A DNA stretch of 64,000 nt from positions 37,735-101,734 of the forward strand of contig CAWKDK010000004.1 in assembly GCA_963848375.1 (NCBI GenBank). The letters run 5' to 3'. Position 1 is the first letter of the stretch. Every line of letters starts with the position of its first letter. Source of the DNA: JAJPJE01 sp963848375 (GTDB lineage Bacteria; Acidobacteriota; Terriglobia; Terriglobales; Acidobacteriaceae). Made by a program: the position numbers and the translations under genes. This document shows, piece after piece, positions 55,577-61,684 of the stretch. The notes under the pieces are model-generated. The model was not told where the DNA came from. It made no database searches and saw only the letters and a list, made by a program, of their open reading frames with translations.

Positions 55577-55978
55577 TCACCTTGCAACCTTGAAGGGAAT
55601 CTCGCCTTGTGTGATGTGTCCATCCGAGGCGAGAACTTGCCATCGGATCGAATAATCCCCGTTGGCCAACCCGGTTACTTGTGATTCCAACAGCTCAGGC
55701 GCGGGCTGGTTTACCGATAGTAGTTTTTGCGATTTATCCGGCCGGACCAGCGCCACTCGCGATCGCTTCGGGTCGACTCTGACGTTGAACTGCAGCCTTA
55801 CAGTGATCGCTGTACCGGCTACTGTCGAGTGCGCCCCGGGCACGGCTTTCACCAGCACCGCATGTGCGTAAGCGGACATGGAATACGCAACCAGAGCGCA
55901 CACGCAAAGTAATCGGAAGAAACGGCGCTGAACATTTGTTCCCGCCGCAGGAACCGTCAGATGTCGCAACTCGCCCAT
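55577..55978 (-). CDS. copC: Periplasmic copper-binding protein CopC
   Basis: This 133-residue CopC protein has a basic region plus signal peptide ending 'MSAYA|HAVLV', so the mature chain begins with the copper(II)-binding histidine expected of CopC. The beta-barrel ends with 'RWQVLASDGHITQGEIPFKV', whose 'DGH' carries further Cu ligands. ATG 55978 is preferred over a TTG at 55996. It supplies copper to CopD. The 220-odd bases on its upstream side carry no gene. Confidence 0.92.
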   Translation of the reverse strand: MGELRHLTVPAAGTNVQRRFFRLLCVCALVAYSMSAYAHAVLVKAVPGAHSTVAGTAITVRLQFNVRVDPKRSRVALVRPDKSQKLLSVNQPAPELLESQVTGLANGDYSIRWQVLASDGHITQGEIPFKVAR

Positions 55979-56217
55979 CGCATCACTCTCCGCCAAACCA
56001 ACTTACGTAACGAGCGACTCTCTTAGAACTGGCAAAACTGCCAGACGAGCAAGCATCCGCGCATCGCTCTCAATCGCTCACCGCAACGGCCTGAGTAACT
56101 TCCATTAATGGGTTCTCTCGCACTGCTTGGGTTGGATGACGCCGCACTCCGCCGTGTCGCGCTCCTTGTGCTGGAAATCAAAGGAGTGTCAGCTTTGAAT
56201 CCCAGTCTTTCTCGCGA

Positions 56218-56421
56218 CTACGAAGCACGAAGTCGCGCATATATCTCGCGCAACTCCGCCTCTGTAGCCAAAAGCAGAGACTGAAGGCGTTGTTTCTGAG
56301 CTTCCGTGAGTTCCGGAAATGCGAGCAGATATTGAATGTTCGCGATCTCGGTTTCCAGGGTAATGAGACGGTAGGTTACGGTTCCCCGAATATCGTTCGG
56401 GATGTATTGGGTGAGAGGCAT
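56218..56421 (-). CDS. Small coiled-coil protein of unknown function
   Basis: This 67-residue protein is largely helical and charged ('LITLETEIANIQYLLAFPELTEAQKQRLQ' region, broken by a proline). It suggests a two-helix hairpin. No family was recognised. It has a normal ATG but only weak ribosome-binding sequence and stands alone between copC and the tRNA gene. Confidence 0.5.
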   Translation of the reverse strand: MPLTQYIPNDIRGTVTYRLITLETEIANIQYLLAFPELTEAQKQRLQSLLLATEAELREIYARLRAS

Positions 56422-56581
56422 ACAACGTTGCCTGATTCGAAGATGGAGCCTGTGAGGCTCACGCTATCGCGCTCCACACGATTTCTATGTGATTGGGCGC
56501 ACACCCAGCGGTTACATCGGAACATCTCCGGCATGGTTTAGTCGCTTGTTGTGCTTTGCTATCATTAGCCTTGTGCGCGTG

Positions 56582-56657
56582 GGGCCTGTAGCTCAACGGT
56601 TAGAGCAGCAGACTCATAATCTGTTGGTTGTAGGTTCAAATCCTACCGGGCCCACCA
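56582..56657 (+). tRNA. tRNA-Met (CAT), elongator type
   Basis: A complete 76-base cloverleaf has acceptor pairs GGGCCTG/CGGGCCC (one G-U), a D-arm GCTC/GAGC, an anticodon stem GCAGA/TCTGT with anticodon CAT at 56615-56617, a T-arm GTAGG/CCTAC with TTCAAAT loop, and an encoded CCA end. The first pair is G-C, unlike initiator tRNA, so it is elongator Met; an Ile2 tRNA with modified C34 cannot be excluded. Its last 23 bases are repeated at 57474-57496. Confidence 0.95.
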
Positions 56658-56690
56658 TGTTTCCAATCACTTACGCGGATTTTGATCCGT

Positions 56691-56706
56691 TTTGTGATCC
56701 GTTAGC
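56691..56706 (+). repeat. Direct repeat inside left end of element
   Basis: TTTGTGATCCGTTAGC lies 33 bases after the tRNA end and is repeated exactly at 57380-57395. Each copy is preceded by another GATCC, so the unit resembles paired integrase arm-binding sites. Confidence 0.6.
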
Positions 56707-56838
56707 AGAAATTGCGATGCTAACCACCTTGGAGTATGCATCTCGCATGTCTGCTGTCATGGCATCGCGGTAGGCCTCCAGAGGATAGCAGTGCACAATT
56801 GCGAAGCTGTTCAGTGCTTTATACTTCGCTCAACTTCT

Positions 56839-57171
56839 ATGTTGCTTGCTGTCGTCGGAGTATTGTTCGCTACCGTCTTGATGGTTTGCTCTCTGTGGGC
56901 AGGGACCGCGATAGTAGAGCGCGCTGAACGCGACTCGAACTTCCGCCGCCGCATTCTCATTGGCATCGCCGTAGCTTATGTCATAGGCGCATTAAGCGTC
57001 GTGGTGTCTGTTGCCAGCGGCGAGTATCCGAAGCCAGTTCTCCTGTCTCTAGCCGTTCCCGCGTTTATCGTGTGGCACTTTCTCAAAGCCGGGAAGCGAG
57101 TGAAAGACTGTGACAGCGGTCAAACTGCTAACCGAACAGCGGACCGAACGCAGGAAAATGGTCTCTCCTAG
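56839..57171 (+). CDS. Putative small membrane protein within the tRNA element
   Basis: This frame of about 110 residues has three hydrophobic segments ('LLAVVGVLFATVLMVCSLWA', 'ILIGIAVAYVIGALSVVVSV', 'PVLLSLAVPAFIVWHFL') and a polar tail. No family was recognised. ATG 56839 is preferred over a GTG at 56791, but neither has a strong ribosome-binding site. As cargo of a small integrated element it could be a defence, immunity or orphan gene; nothing supports one over another. Confidence 0.45.
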   Translation: MLLAVVGVLFATVLMVCSLWAGTAIVERAERDSNFRRRILIGIAVAYVIGALSVVVSVASGEYPKPVLLSLAVPAFIVWHFLKAGKRVKDCDSGQTANRTADRTQENGLS

Positions 57172-57358
57172 TCATTCACTCTATCGGTTCCGCAATCGTG
57201 TGTCCTGCCTCTTGGAGATCGAGCAAGGGTGTCAGCCATTGCGGCAGGAACTCTCGCCTGTGCTGTCTCGATGGCTTATCGGTCTAACGTGGGTGTTGGT
57301 CTTCATGACGGGTGCGCTGATCGCTCTCACCGTGGTCTTAATCAAGAGGGGTCACTGA
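57158..57358 (+). CDS. Putative one-helix protein within the tRNA element
   Basis: This is a possible 66-residue protein with a basic N-terminus and a C-terminal membrane helix ('WLIGLTWVLVFMTGALIALTVVLI', split by function unknown). ATG 57158 overlaps the end of the preceding frame and has AGGA close upstream; a longer frame begins at GTG 57110. Not recognised. Confidence 0.35.
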   Translation: MVSPSHSLYRFRNRVSCLLEIEQGCQPLRQELSPVLSRWLIGLTWVLVFMTGALIALTVVLIKRGH

Positions 57359-57756
57359 GAGAGTAGCGGGTGTGATCCATTTGTGATCCGTTAGCGTGAA
57401 GTACCATGTACTAATATCGTTTTACGGTCCCAGCCGTGCTGTCTATCTACTTGAATCTACGTTCTCGTTCAAATTCAAATCCTACTGGGCCCACCACCGT
57501 GCTTGCTCCTTGCCTCGGCTTGCACGCCTGCCTGCTGGCACAAACCCGTGTTCCCATCCGCCATCGCCTCCACGAACTAGGCCTCGAATTGTCACGATTG
57601 TGTCAACAACCTTACCCACTCCATCCCTAACTGCATGTTAGAGATATATCCTCTTGCGATTGGTTACTTTAGAGTACCTCAAACCCCTCGTTGTTATTGC
57701 TCTCGACAACATACATCGGCTAAGGTGCCCACATTCAGTTTGACGTGGGGATAACC
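57359..57756. other. Non-coding stretch with right end of the element
   Basis: These 398 bases contain the second direct repeat (57380-57395) and the tRNA-end copy (57474-57496). After them about 260 bases lead to the next operon. No protein frame is convincing. The promoter of the cytochrome/cupredoxin operon should lie in the last 200 bases but no clear boxes were recognised. Confidence 0.5.
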
Positions 57757-58821
57757 GTGAACCGGAGATTTTGCCCAACTGTAGCGGCTTTTCGAGGCGC
57801 AATCTTGTGGATATTTCTGCTCCTCGCGACCGCTATCCTTGGTTTTGCGCAAGACAATAATGATCGTGCCGTCCCCTTGCTGAGCGGTACCGCGGCTTTC
57901 GTGACCAATTTCGACGGCGGCCATGCTGATGTTCAGCCCGTGTTTGCCCCCGTGCTCTTGGTACCTATCCGTACGAATTGGTTAATCGAGGGTCGTGGCG
58001 AATTTGAGGGAGACTTCGAGCGAAAAGAGGATGGCAGCTTCGGCGGTCCCGTCGGTAGCGAACTCCAATATCTGCAGCTCGATTACATCGCAAACAAATA
58101 CGTAACCTTTTCGGCCGGACGATATCTGACGCCGTTTGGAATTTACAACGAACGTCTCTACCCCTTGTTCATCCGGAATCTCCAACAGGAGCCGTTCACC
58201 CTCGGCTTGACTGGCGAGAGTAGCGACGGCGCAATGTTGCGCGGTGGCTTTCAAGTCGGCAACGGCGTCGATCTGACCTACGCGACCTATTTTTCCACTC
58301 TCAGCACCGTCAACAAGCTTGATTCTGACCGCGCCGCTGGTGGACGGGTGAGCTTTTATTTTCCCAAGCGACGTTTCGAAATCGGCTCTTCGTGGAAGCA
58401 TCTGCTCCAGGAAGAACGTACGAACTCGTACGGCGCTCACTTGGCTTGGCAGCCTTACTCCGTTCCGTTCGACCTGCGCGCCGAATATGCATACGACATC
58501 AAGGGCAAGGCTTATTGGATCGAGAGCGCCTACAAACTCTCTTCTATTCCCGTCGCCCAGGCCGTCACTCGGCACGCACAACTCGTTGCACGTCTACAGC
58601 AGTTCTTGATAGGCAAGGACATAGACGAGAACGACGAATACGAACTTCCCGACGTGCGCACTACTCAGGTTGAAGGCGGTCTGAACTACTACTTCCGCGA
58701 CGATATCCGTTTGCAGACCAGCTATGGGCGCGCATTCAGCATCGACGGAAACCGAAATATCTGGACCATCGGAGCCACTTACAGATTTGCGATGCCGCTC
58801 TGGCCGGGAGATTGGCAATGA
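57757..58821 (+). CDS. Outer-membrane beta-barrel (porin-like) protein
   Basis: This 354-residue outer-membrane protein starts with a signal peptide ending 'ILGFAQ|DN'. A beta-barrel follows with alternating strands and turns ('FSAGRYLTPFGIYNERLYP', typical of the phosphate-selective/OprP-like superfamily) and a terminal aromatic strand ('IGATYRFAMPLW'). Substrate is unknown. GTG 57757 has GGGGA six bases before it and is preferred to GTG 57745. Its stop overlaps the next ATG, making it the first gene of a four-gene coupled operon with electron-transfer proteins. Confidence 0.78.
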   Translation: MNRRFCPTVAAFRGAILWIFLLLATAILGFAQDNNDRAVPLLSGTAAFVTNFDGGHADVQPVFAPVLLVPIRTNWLIEGRGEFEGDFERKEDGSFGGPVGSELQYLQLDYIANKYVTFSAGRYLTPFGIYNERLYPLFIRNLQQEPFTLGLTGESSDGAMLRGGFQVGNGVDLTYATYFSTLSTVNKLDSDRAAGGRVSFYFPKRRFEIGSSWKHLLQEERTNSYGAHLAWQPYSVPFDLRAEYAYDIKGKAYWIESAYKLSSIPVAQAVTRHAQLVARLQQFLIGKDIDENDEYELPDVRTTQVEGGLNYYFRDDIRLQTSYGRAFSIDGNRNIWTIGATYRFAMPLWPGDWQ

Positions 58822-59108
58822 AACTCAACCGGATCCTCTTCTCTGCGGCTGCTCTGATTCTGCTCTGCTCCTCACTTTTTGCAGGTGCACCCTCGCCGAA
58901 AACCTCTCCAAACGATGCTCAGGCCAACAAGCGCGAGGAAATGAGCCTGGAGGGTGAAAAGCGCTTCCGCGCCAATTGCGGCCGCTGTCACCAGGCCCCA
59001 CACAAACTCTCGCCCGCCATGATGCGTACTGCGATTCGCCACATGCGGGTCAGAGCGAACATCACCGACGAAGACATGCGCGTCATCCTCCAGTACATCA
59101 CTCAATGA
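58818..59108 (+). CDS. Small periplasmic c-type cytochrome
   Basis: This 96-residue exported cytochrome c has a signal peptide (ending 'SSLFAG|AP') and a single haem site 'CGRCH' near residue 56. A helix with several methionines follows ('SPAMMRTAIRHMRVR'), one of which could be the distal ligand, and the C-terminal helix 'EDMRVILQYIT' is typical of class I cytochromes. It overlaps both neighbours by ATGA. It is probably an electron carrier to or from the CuA-like cupredoxin encoded next. Confidence 0.85.
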   Translation: MKLNRILFSAAALILLCSSLFAGAPSPKTSPNDAQANKREEMSLEGEKRFRANCGRCHQAPHKLSPAMMRTAIRHMRVRANITDEDMRVILQYITQ

Positions 59109-59527
59109 CAAAGCTGTTCTTATTCATCGCTCTCGCCTCAGGGCTTTTATCCGCTCAAGCCACCCCACGCCTGTTGGAGATCACTGCGGATCACGACAGT
59201 CGATTCAAAGTGGCGGGTCGTCCCAATCCCACACTAACTCTCAATTCTGGGGAGCGTGTTCTTCTACGGATCACTGCCATAAAAGCGAAATCGATGAATC
59301 GCGATGGTGCAATTCACGGTTTCGTGTTGCTCGACAAGAATGGCGAGAAGGTCCCGGGATGGATGCTGTCGTTACAGCCCGGCACCCACGATTTTGACCT
59401 CACTGCACCGGACGTGCCCGGGGACTACAAGGTCGTTTGTAATGTGATCTGTAGTCAGGACCACGAAACCATGCACATGACTATAAAAGTGCTCCCCACA
59501 CGATCAGTTTTGGAGACTTCTCGATGA
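59105..59527 (+). CDS. Periplasmic cupredoxin with CuA-type motif
   Basis: This 140-residue exported cupredoxin has a signal peptide ending 'LLSAQA' and then a Greek-key domain. Near its end 'CNVICSQDHETM' gives Cys-x3-Cys-x3-His-x2-Met, the binuclear CuA ligand spacing of cytochrome oxidase subunit II and nitrous oxide reductase. The extra histidine is in 'AIHGFVLL'. There are no membrane helices, so it is a free CuA protein rather than an oxidase subunit. No oxidase subunit I gene is present here. Overlaps on both sides by ATGA tie it to the cytochrome and the small protein. Confidence 0.8.
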   Translation: MTKLFLFIALASGLLSAQATPRLLEITADHDSRFKVAGRPNPTLTLNSGERVLLRITAIKAKSMNRDGAIHGFVLLDKNGEKVPGWMLSLQPGTHDFDLTAPDVPGDYKVVCNVICSQDHETMHMTIKVLPTRSVLETSR

Positions 59528-59886
59528 AATTGCTAACCACCCTTGCCCTCTCTTTTCTTTTTCTGACGGTACCGTTCCGTTCATTCGCCGAAACGACCTT
59601 TCGTGGTGAGATCGCCGATAGCTCTTGCGCCACTAACGTTCATTCTCTTACCCGCTCCCACCAGGAAATGCTGAAAGGTAAGTCGATGGGGACCGACGCC
59701 AAGTCCTGCGCTAATTATTGCGTTCACAAAATGGGCGCAGTGTACATGCTCAAGACCCCTTCTGACGCCTATCACCTCAACGATCAAAAAGCAGTGGAAC
59801 CATTCGCGGGCGGTAAGGTGATACTCAAGGGCACTCTTGACGAGAAGACCCACACAATCCTTGTTACCAGCATCCGTAGCGAGTAA
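59524..59886 (+). CDS. Small periplasmic cysteine-containing protein
   Basis: This 120-residue exported protein has a signal peptide ending 'RSFAE|TT', a beta-rich domain with 'FRGEIADSSCAT' at the start and 'GKVILKGTLDEKTHTILV' at the end, and a central 'SCANYCVHKMGAVYML'. The four Cys (two near 'SC', one Cys-x3-Cys) could form disulfides or a metal site. It resembles a widespread acidobacterial unknown family, though this was not checked. It is the last of four ATGA-linked genes. Confidence 0.7.
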   Translation: MKLLTTLALSFLFLTVPFRSFAETTFRGEIADSSCATNVHSLTRSHQEMLKGKSMGTDAKSCANYCVHKMGAVYMLKTPSDAYHLNDQKAVEPFAGGKVILKGTLDEKTHTILVTSIRSE

Positions 59887-60012
59887 CACCGAACCGAACA
59901 GAGGATAATCTACTTCTCACGCCCGGAGTGCTCACCTCTTCGTAACTCACTACCTCGCAATTCTTTAGTATCATTATTACTGCCGGGGTGATCAGTTACC
60001 CTGAGCGTTTTC

Positions 60013-60402
60013 ATGCTGGAACTCCTCCTAAATATCGTGTGGGTGCTGGTCGTTGCGGGCAGCCTGCTGTTTTGGCGGCGGTTTCTATCCGCAAACGAAC
60101 ATTGTGCTCGCCGCCCCGTAATTACTCTGGTCGCACTGCTGTGCATCCTTGTGTTGCTGTTCCCGGTGATCTCCGCAACTGACGATCTTCACGTCGCCGA
60201 GTTCGCCATGGAGGATTCCGGGCGCAAGGTACTGCGGCACCTGCTACCTGATGTTTCGTCAGGCATTCAGGGATCGCACGCGCGCCTTTGCTCCTCCAGT
60301 CCCTCTGTTCTGCTTGGCCACCCCGCCGCCGGCGCTAACCTTTGTTCCCGTTCAGCAGCCTCAACTTCTTTCGACATCGTCGTATCGCAACTCGGTTTCT
60401 GA
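60013..60402 (+). CDS. Small two-helix membrane protein upstream of efflux genes
   Basis: This 129-residue protein has two N-terminal hydrophobic segments ('LLLNIVWVLVVAGSLLFW' and 'ITLVALLCILVLLFPVIS') and a polar serine/alanine-rich tail with two cysteines. Not assigned. Small proteins of this build often lie near efflux genes in related genomes, but that is an impression only. It lies 121 bases before the adaptor gene on the same strand. Confidence 0.55.
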   Translation: MLELLLNIVWVLVVAGSLLFWRRFLSANEHCARRPVITLVALLCILVLLFPVISATDDLHVAEFAMEDSGRKVLRHLLPDVSSGIQGSHARLCSSSPSVLLGHPAAGANLCSRSAASTSFDIVVSQLGF

Positions 60403-60523
60403 TCGCGCTCCTCCCGCGCTCGTCTAATTTCGTTCATCTCATATTCATTTCGTACCAACACCCATGTTGCATACGCGTGAGGTCAGTTCGCTGATCTTCA
60501 TCATTCATTGAAAGCAAGTTCTT

Positions 60524-61684
60524 ATGAGACGACTGAGTTACCCTGTGCCGGAGTCGGCACATCAGACCTTTTTGATCGCACGCCCGCGCTTTACCGTTCG
60601 CCTTTTCGCACCTCTTGCACTCAGCTGCATGATCCTTGGGCTCACCGCCTGTGGTGATAAATCCGGTGCCGAGGCGGCGTCGCAGCCCGCACCGAATCAA
60701 ACGCCCGTCGTTCAAACCCAAGCTGTTCAGCAGCAACTTGTACCAGATGCACTCGAACTCGCCGCCAAAGTTCAGCCTGATCCCGCCTCGGTTGTGCGCG
60801 TGTTCCCACCAGCCGGTGGACGAGTCGTCCAAGTGATGGTCCGCCCGGGCGACAACGTTCGCTCCGGCCAGGTCATCGCCGAACTCCAAAGCAGCGACGT
60901 CGCCCAGGCACGTACCGACTATCAGAAGGCGCTGGCAGAATACGATCGGGCCTCTCGCATCCTCACCCGCTCGCAAACTCTTTACGAACATAAGGCCATC
61001 GCCGAGAAGGATCTCCAGGACGCACAAATCAATACCCAGGAAGCTAGCGCCGACTTGGAACGCGCCAAGGAGCATCTACACGTTCTCGGTGTTCCGCTCG
61101 ATGGCTCATATGACACGTTGCGAGTGATTGCCCCACGTGGCGGTGTCGTTCTCGACCTCGGAGCCGCTCCCGGCGAGTTCTCCAAGGCCCTTGATGCGCC
61201 TGCTCCGGTAGCCACCATCGCCGACCTCAGCACCGTCTGGGTTGTGGGTGACGTCTACGAAAAGGATCTCGCCACCGTCCATCTAGGCTCCCCGGTCGAC
61301 GTAGTTGTTAGCGCATATCCCGGTCAGACTTTTCGCGGCAAATTGAACGCGCTCTCTGGAAACATCGACCCCAACACGCGCACGCTCAAGGTTCGCGTCG
61401 ATATCGCCAATCCCAAGCAACTTCTTAAGCCGGAAATGTTCGCCACTATCCGCGTGATTCGTGCCGATCGCCCGGTCATCGTTCTGCCCACTACCGCAGT
61501 CATCCGAGAAGGCGATCAGTCGTCCGTCTACGTCGAGCAATCCCCCGGCAAATTCGAGAAGCGGTCGGTCCAGCTTGCTCGGACGTCCGGCACTCAGGTT
61601 GAAATTGCCTCTGGCCTCAAGCCCGGAGAACATGTTGCCGTTCAGGGTGCAGCCCTCTTGCGTGGCGGAGGAGAGACGGACTGA
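60524..61684 (+). CDS. RND efflux periplasmic adaptor (CusB/HlyD-like lipoprotein)
   Basis: This 386-residue membrane-fusion protein starts with a basic N-terminus and a lipoprotein signal with lipobox 'LTAC|GD' near residue 43. A lipoyl-type half ('GGRVVQVMVRPGDNVRSGQVIAEL') follows, then a helical hairpin ('AEKDLQDAQINTQEASADLERAK') and beta domains ('VSAYPGQTFRGKL', 'VLPTTAVIREGDQ'). It links the inner-membrane RND pump to an outer-membrane channel. The TGA overlaps the pump's ATG. The metal or drug cargo cannot be fixed from this subunit; no Met-rich CusF-like region was seen. Confidence 0.9.
   Translation: MRRLSYPVPESAHQTFLIARPRFTVRLFAPLALSCMILGLTACGDKSGAEAASQPAPNQTPVVQTQAVQQQLVPDALELAAKVQPDPASVVRVFPPAGGRVVQVMVRPGDNVRSGQVIAELQSSDVAQARTDYQKALAEYDRASRILTRSQTLYEHKAIAEKDLQDAQINTQEASADLERAKEHLHVLGVPLDGSYDTLRVIAPRGGVVLDLGAAPGEFSKALDAPAPVATIADLSTVWVVGDVYEKDLATVHLGSPVDVVVSAYPGQTFRGKLNALSGNIDPNTRTLKVRVDIANPKQLLKPEMFATIRVIRADRPVIVLPTTAVIREGDQSSVYVEQSPGKFEKRSVQLARTSGTQVEIASGLKPGEHVAVQGAALLRGGGETD

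Larger units (their letters stand above)
56635..57496 (+). mobile_element. Remnant of a tRNA-integrated element
   Basis: The tRNA 3' end (56635-56657) recurs at 57474-57496 with one mismatch in 23 bases, the arrangement left when a tyrosine integrase inserts into a tRNA gene. Just inside each core lies an identical 16-base direct repeat (56691-56706 and 57380-57395), each within a longer GTGATCC-rich block, as expected of integrase arm sites. The enclosed 816 bases encode two small putative membrane proteins and no integrase. It is probably a deleted or satellite element. Confidence 0.55.

Noticed and set aside
57474..57496. A second tRNA gene
   Set aside because: Only the T-loop and acceptor 3' half is present; upstream bases cannot form the D or anticodon arms, so it fits an attachment-site duplicate.
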